DNA of 64,000 nt from Kamptonema formosum PCC 10802. GTDB taxonomy: Bacteria; Cyanobacteriota; Cyanobacteriia; Cyanobacteriales; Oscillatoriaceae. This document shows, piece by piece, positions 63,653 to 64,000 of the stretch. The notes beneath the pieces are model-generated. The model was not told the DNA's origin. It did not search any database and saw only the letters and a list, made by a program, of their open reading frames with translations. The position numbers and the translations under genes were made by a program. Where the stretch lies: the NCBI RefSeq assembly GCF_000332335.1, contig NZ_KB235948.1, positions 3,925,979 to 3,989,978 on the forward strand, written 5' to 3'. Each line of letters opens with the position of its first letter. Position 1 is the first letter of the stretch.

Positions 63653-63754
63653 GCAATAGACAGTCAGTTTAGGACAGGGCATCTCGCTTAGTAGCAGGTA
63701 TAGGGACAGGCGAGACGCCTGTCCTACGTCCTAACCTAAGTGGCTAGTGCTATA
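63649..63754. mobile_element. MITE-like element, TATAGC family 1, third of the chain
   Basis: It starts TATAGCAATAGACAGTCAGT and ends CCTAAGTGGCTAGTGCTATA. It shares TATA with both its neighbours (63649-63652 and 63751-63754). Internal palindrome GGACAGGCGAGACGCCTGTCC-like. Confidence 0.88.
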
Positions 63755-63880
63755 GCAATAAACAGTCAGTTTCGGACACGCTCGATCGGAGGGAACGCCT
63801 GTCCTACGAGGTATAGACGTAGGTACGGCGTTCGCCGGGCCTCAAAATCTAATGTCCTAACCTAACTGGCTACTGCTATA
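63751..63880. mobile_element. MITE-like element, TATAGC family 1, fourth of the chain
   Basis: It starts TATAGCAATAAACAGTCAGT and ends CCTAACTGGCTACTGCTATA. After it, TATCTCGCAGGACAGGCAAG (63881-63900) resembles the interior of yet another, incomplete copy. The last 90 bases of the window show nothing further. Confidence 0.88.
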
Positions 63881-64000
63881 TATCTCGCAGGACAGGCAAG
63901 ATGCCTGTCCCAGAAACCCCGTTTCAGAGAGTTTCAGAGATGTCAATACCGGCTCTCTAGACAAACTTGAAGTCTAAAGATAAATCGGCATCGGTTCGGT

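Overview
The window looks like cyanobacterial chromosome, most likely from a filamentous (oscillatorialean-type) species. Supporting features are a pdhB, secD, secF run, a DUF2358 protein, Uma2-type nuclease, many Hanks-type kinases fused to TPR or pentapeptide repeats, a glutamine riboswitch followed by a tiny glutamine-synthetase inactivating-factor-like gene, and numerous small palindromic intergenic elements. No rRNA, tRNA, CRISPR array, phage module or transposase gene was recognised.

Layout. 1-4.4 kb: C-terminally truncated large surface/adhesin-like protein (minus), smpB and an exported repeat protein. 4.6-5.1 kb: a complete regulatory unit (candidate NtcA box, promoter, glutamine riboswitch, 53-aa gif-like gene, perfect terminator). 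5.5-22.2 kb: a signalling region with a 15-TPR protein, four Hanks-type kinase genes (kinase-TPR, kinase-TPR, a broken kinase-pentapeptide pseudogene, kinase-pentapeptide), cytosine deaminase, Uma2, an anchored protein of unknown function and a small membrane protein flanked by inverted repeats. 22.4-33.5 kb: radical SAM/B12 protein, uvrA, two alpha/beta hydrolases, an orphan ParA-like ATPase, an Old Yellow Enzyme beside a frameshifted AraC regulator, and a small lipoprotein. 34-43 kb: sensor histidine kinase, DUF2358, GHL10-type glycoside hydrolase-like protein, secF/secD, pdhB, and a WD40 propeller. 43.4-51.6 kb: a surface-polysaccharide cluster (galE, four glycosyltransferases, a WecG/TagA-type transferase translationally coupled to a nucleotide-sugar epimerase). 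52-64 kb: orphan cytosine-5 DNA methyltransferase, histone-deacetylase-like amidohydrolase, gyrA, lnt, and a pair made of an unrecognised 415-aa protein and a DyP-type peroxidase.

The intergenic DNA is unusually rich in small non-autonomous elements. At least three families share TATAGC...GCTATA ends; many carry a hairpin built on AGAAACCCGGTTTCT. At the right end four of them sit head to tail, each neighbouring pair sharing one TATA. A second genome-wide signal is the heavy repetition of the 7-mer CACCGGC/GCCGGTG (21 occurrences counted by eye in the first 10 kb), while the usual cyanobacterial HIP1 octamer GCGATCGC is scarce (three seen in the window).

The most noteworthy items are the glutamine riboswitch/gif-like unit, the chained mobile elements, the decaying pseudokinase with two in-frame stops, and the DyP peroxidase with its unknown partner.
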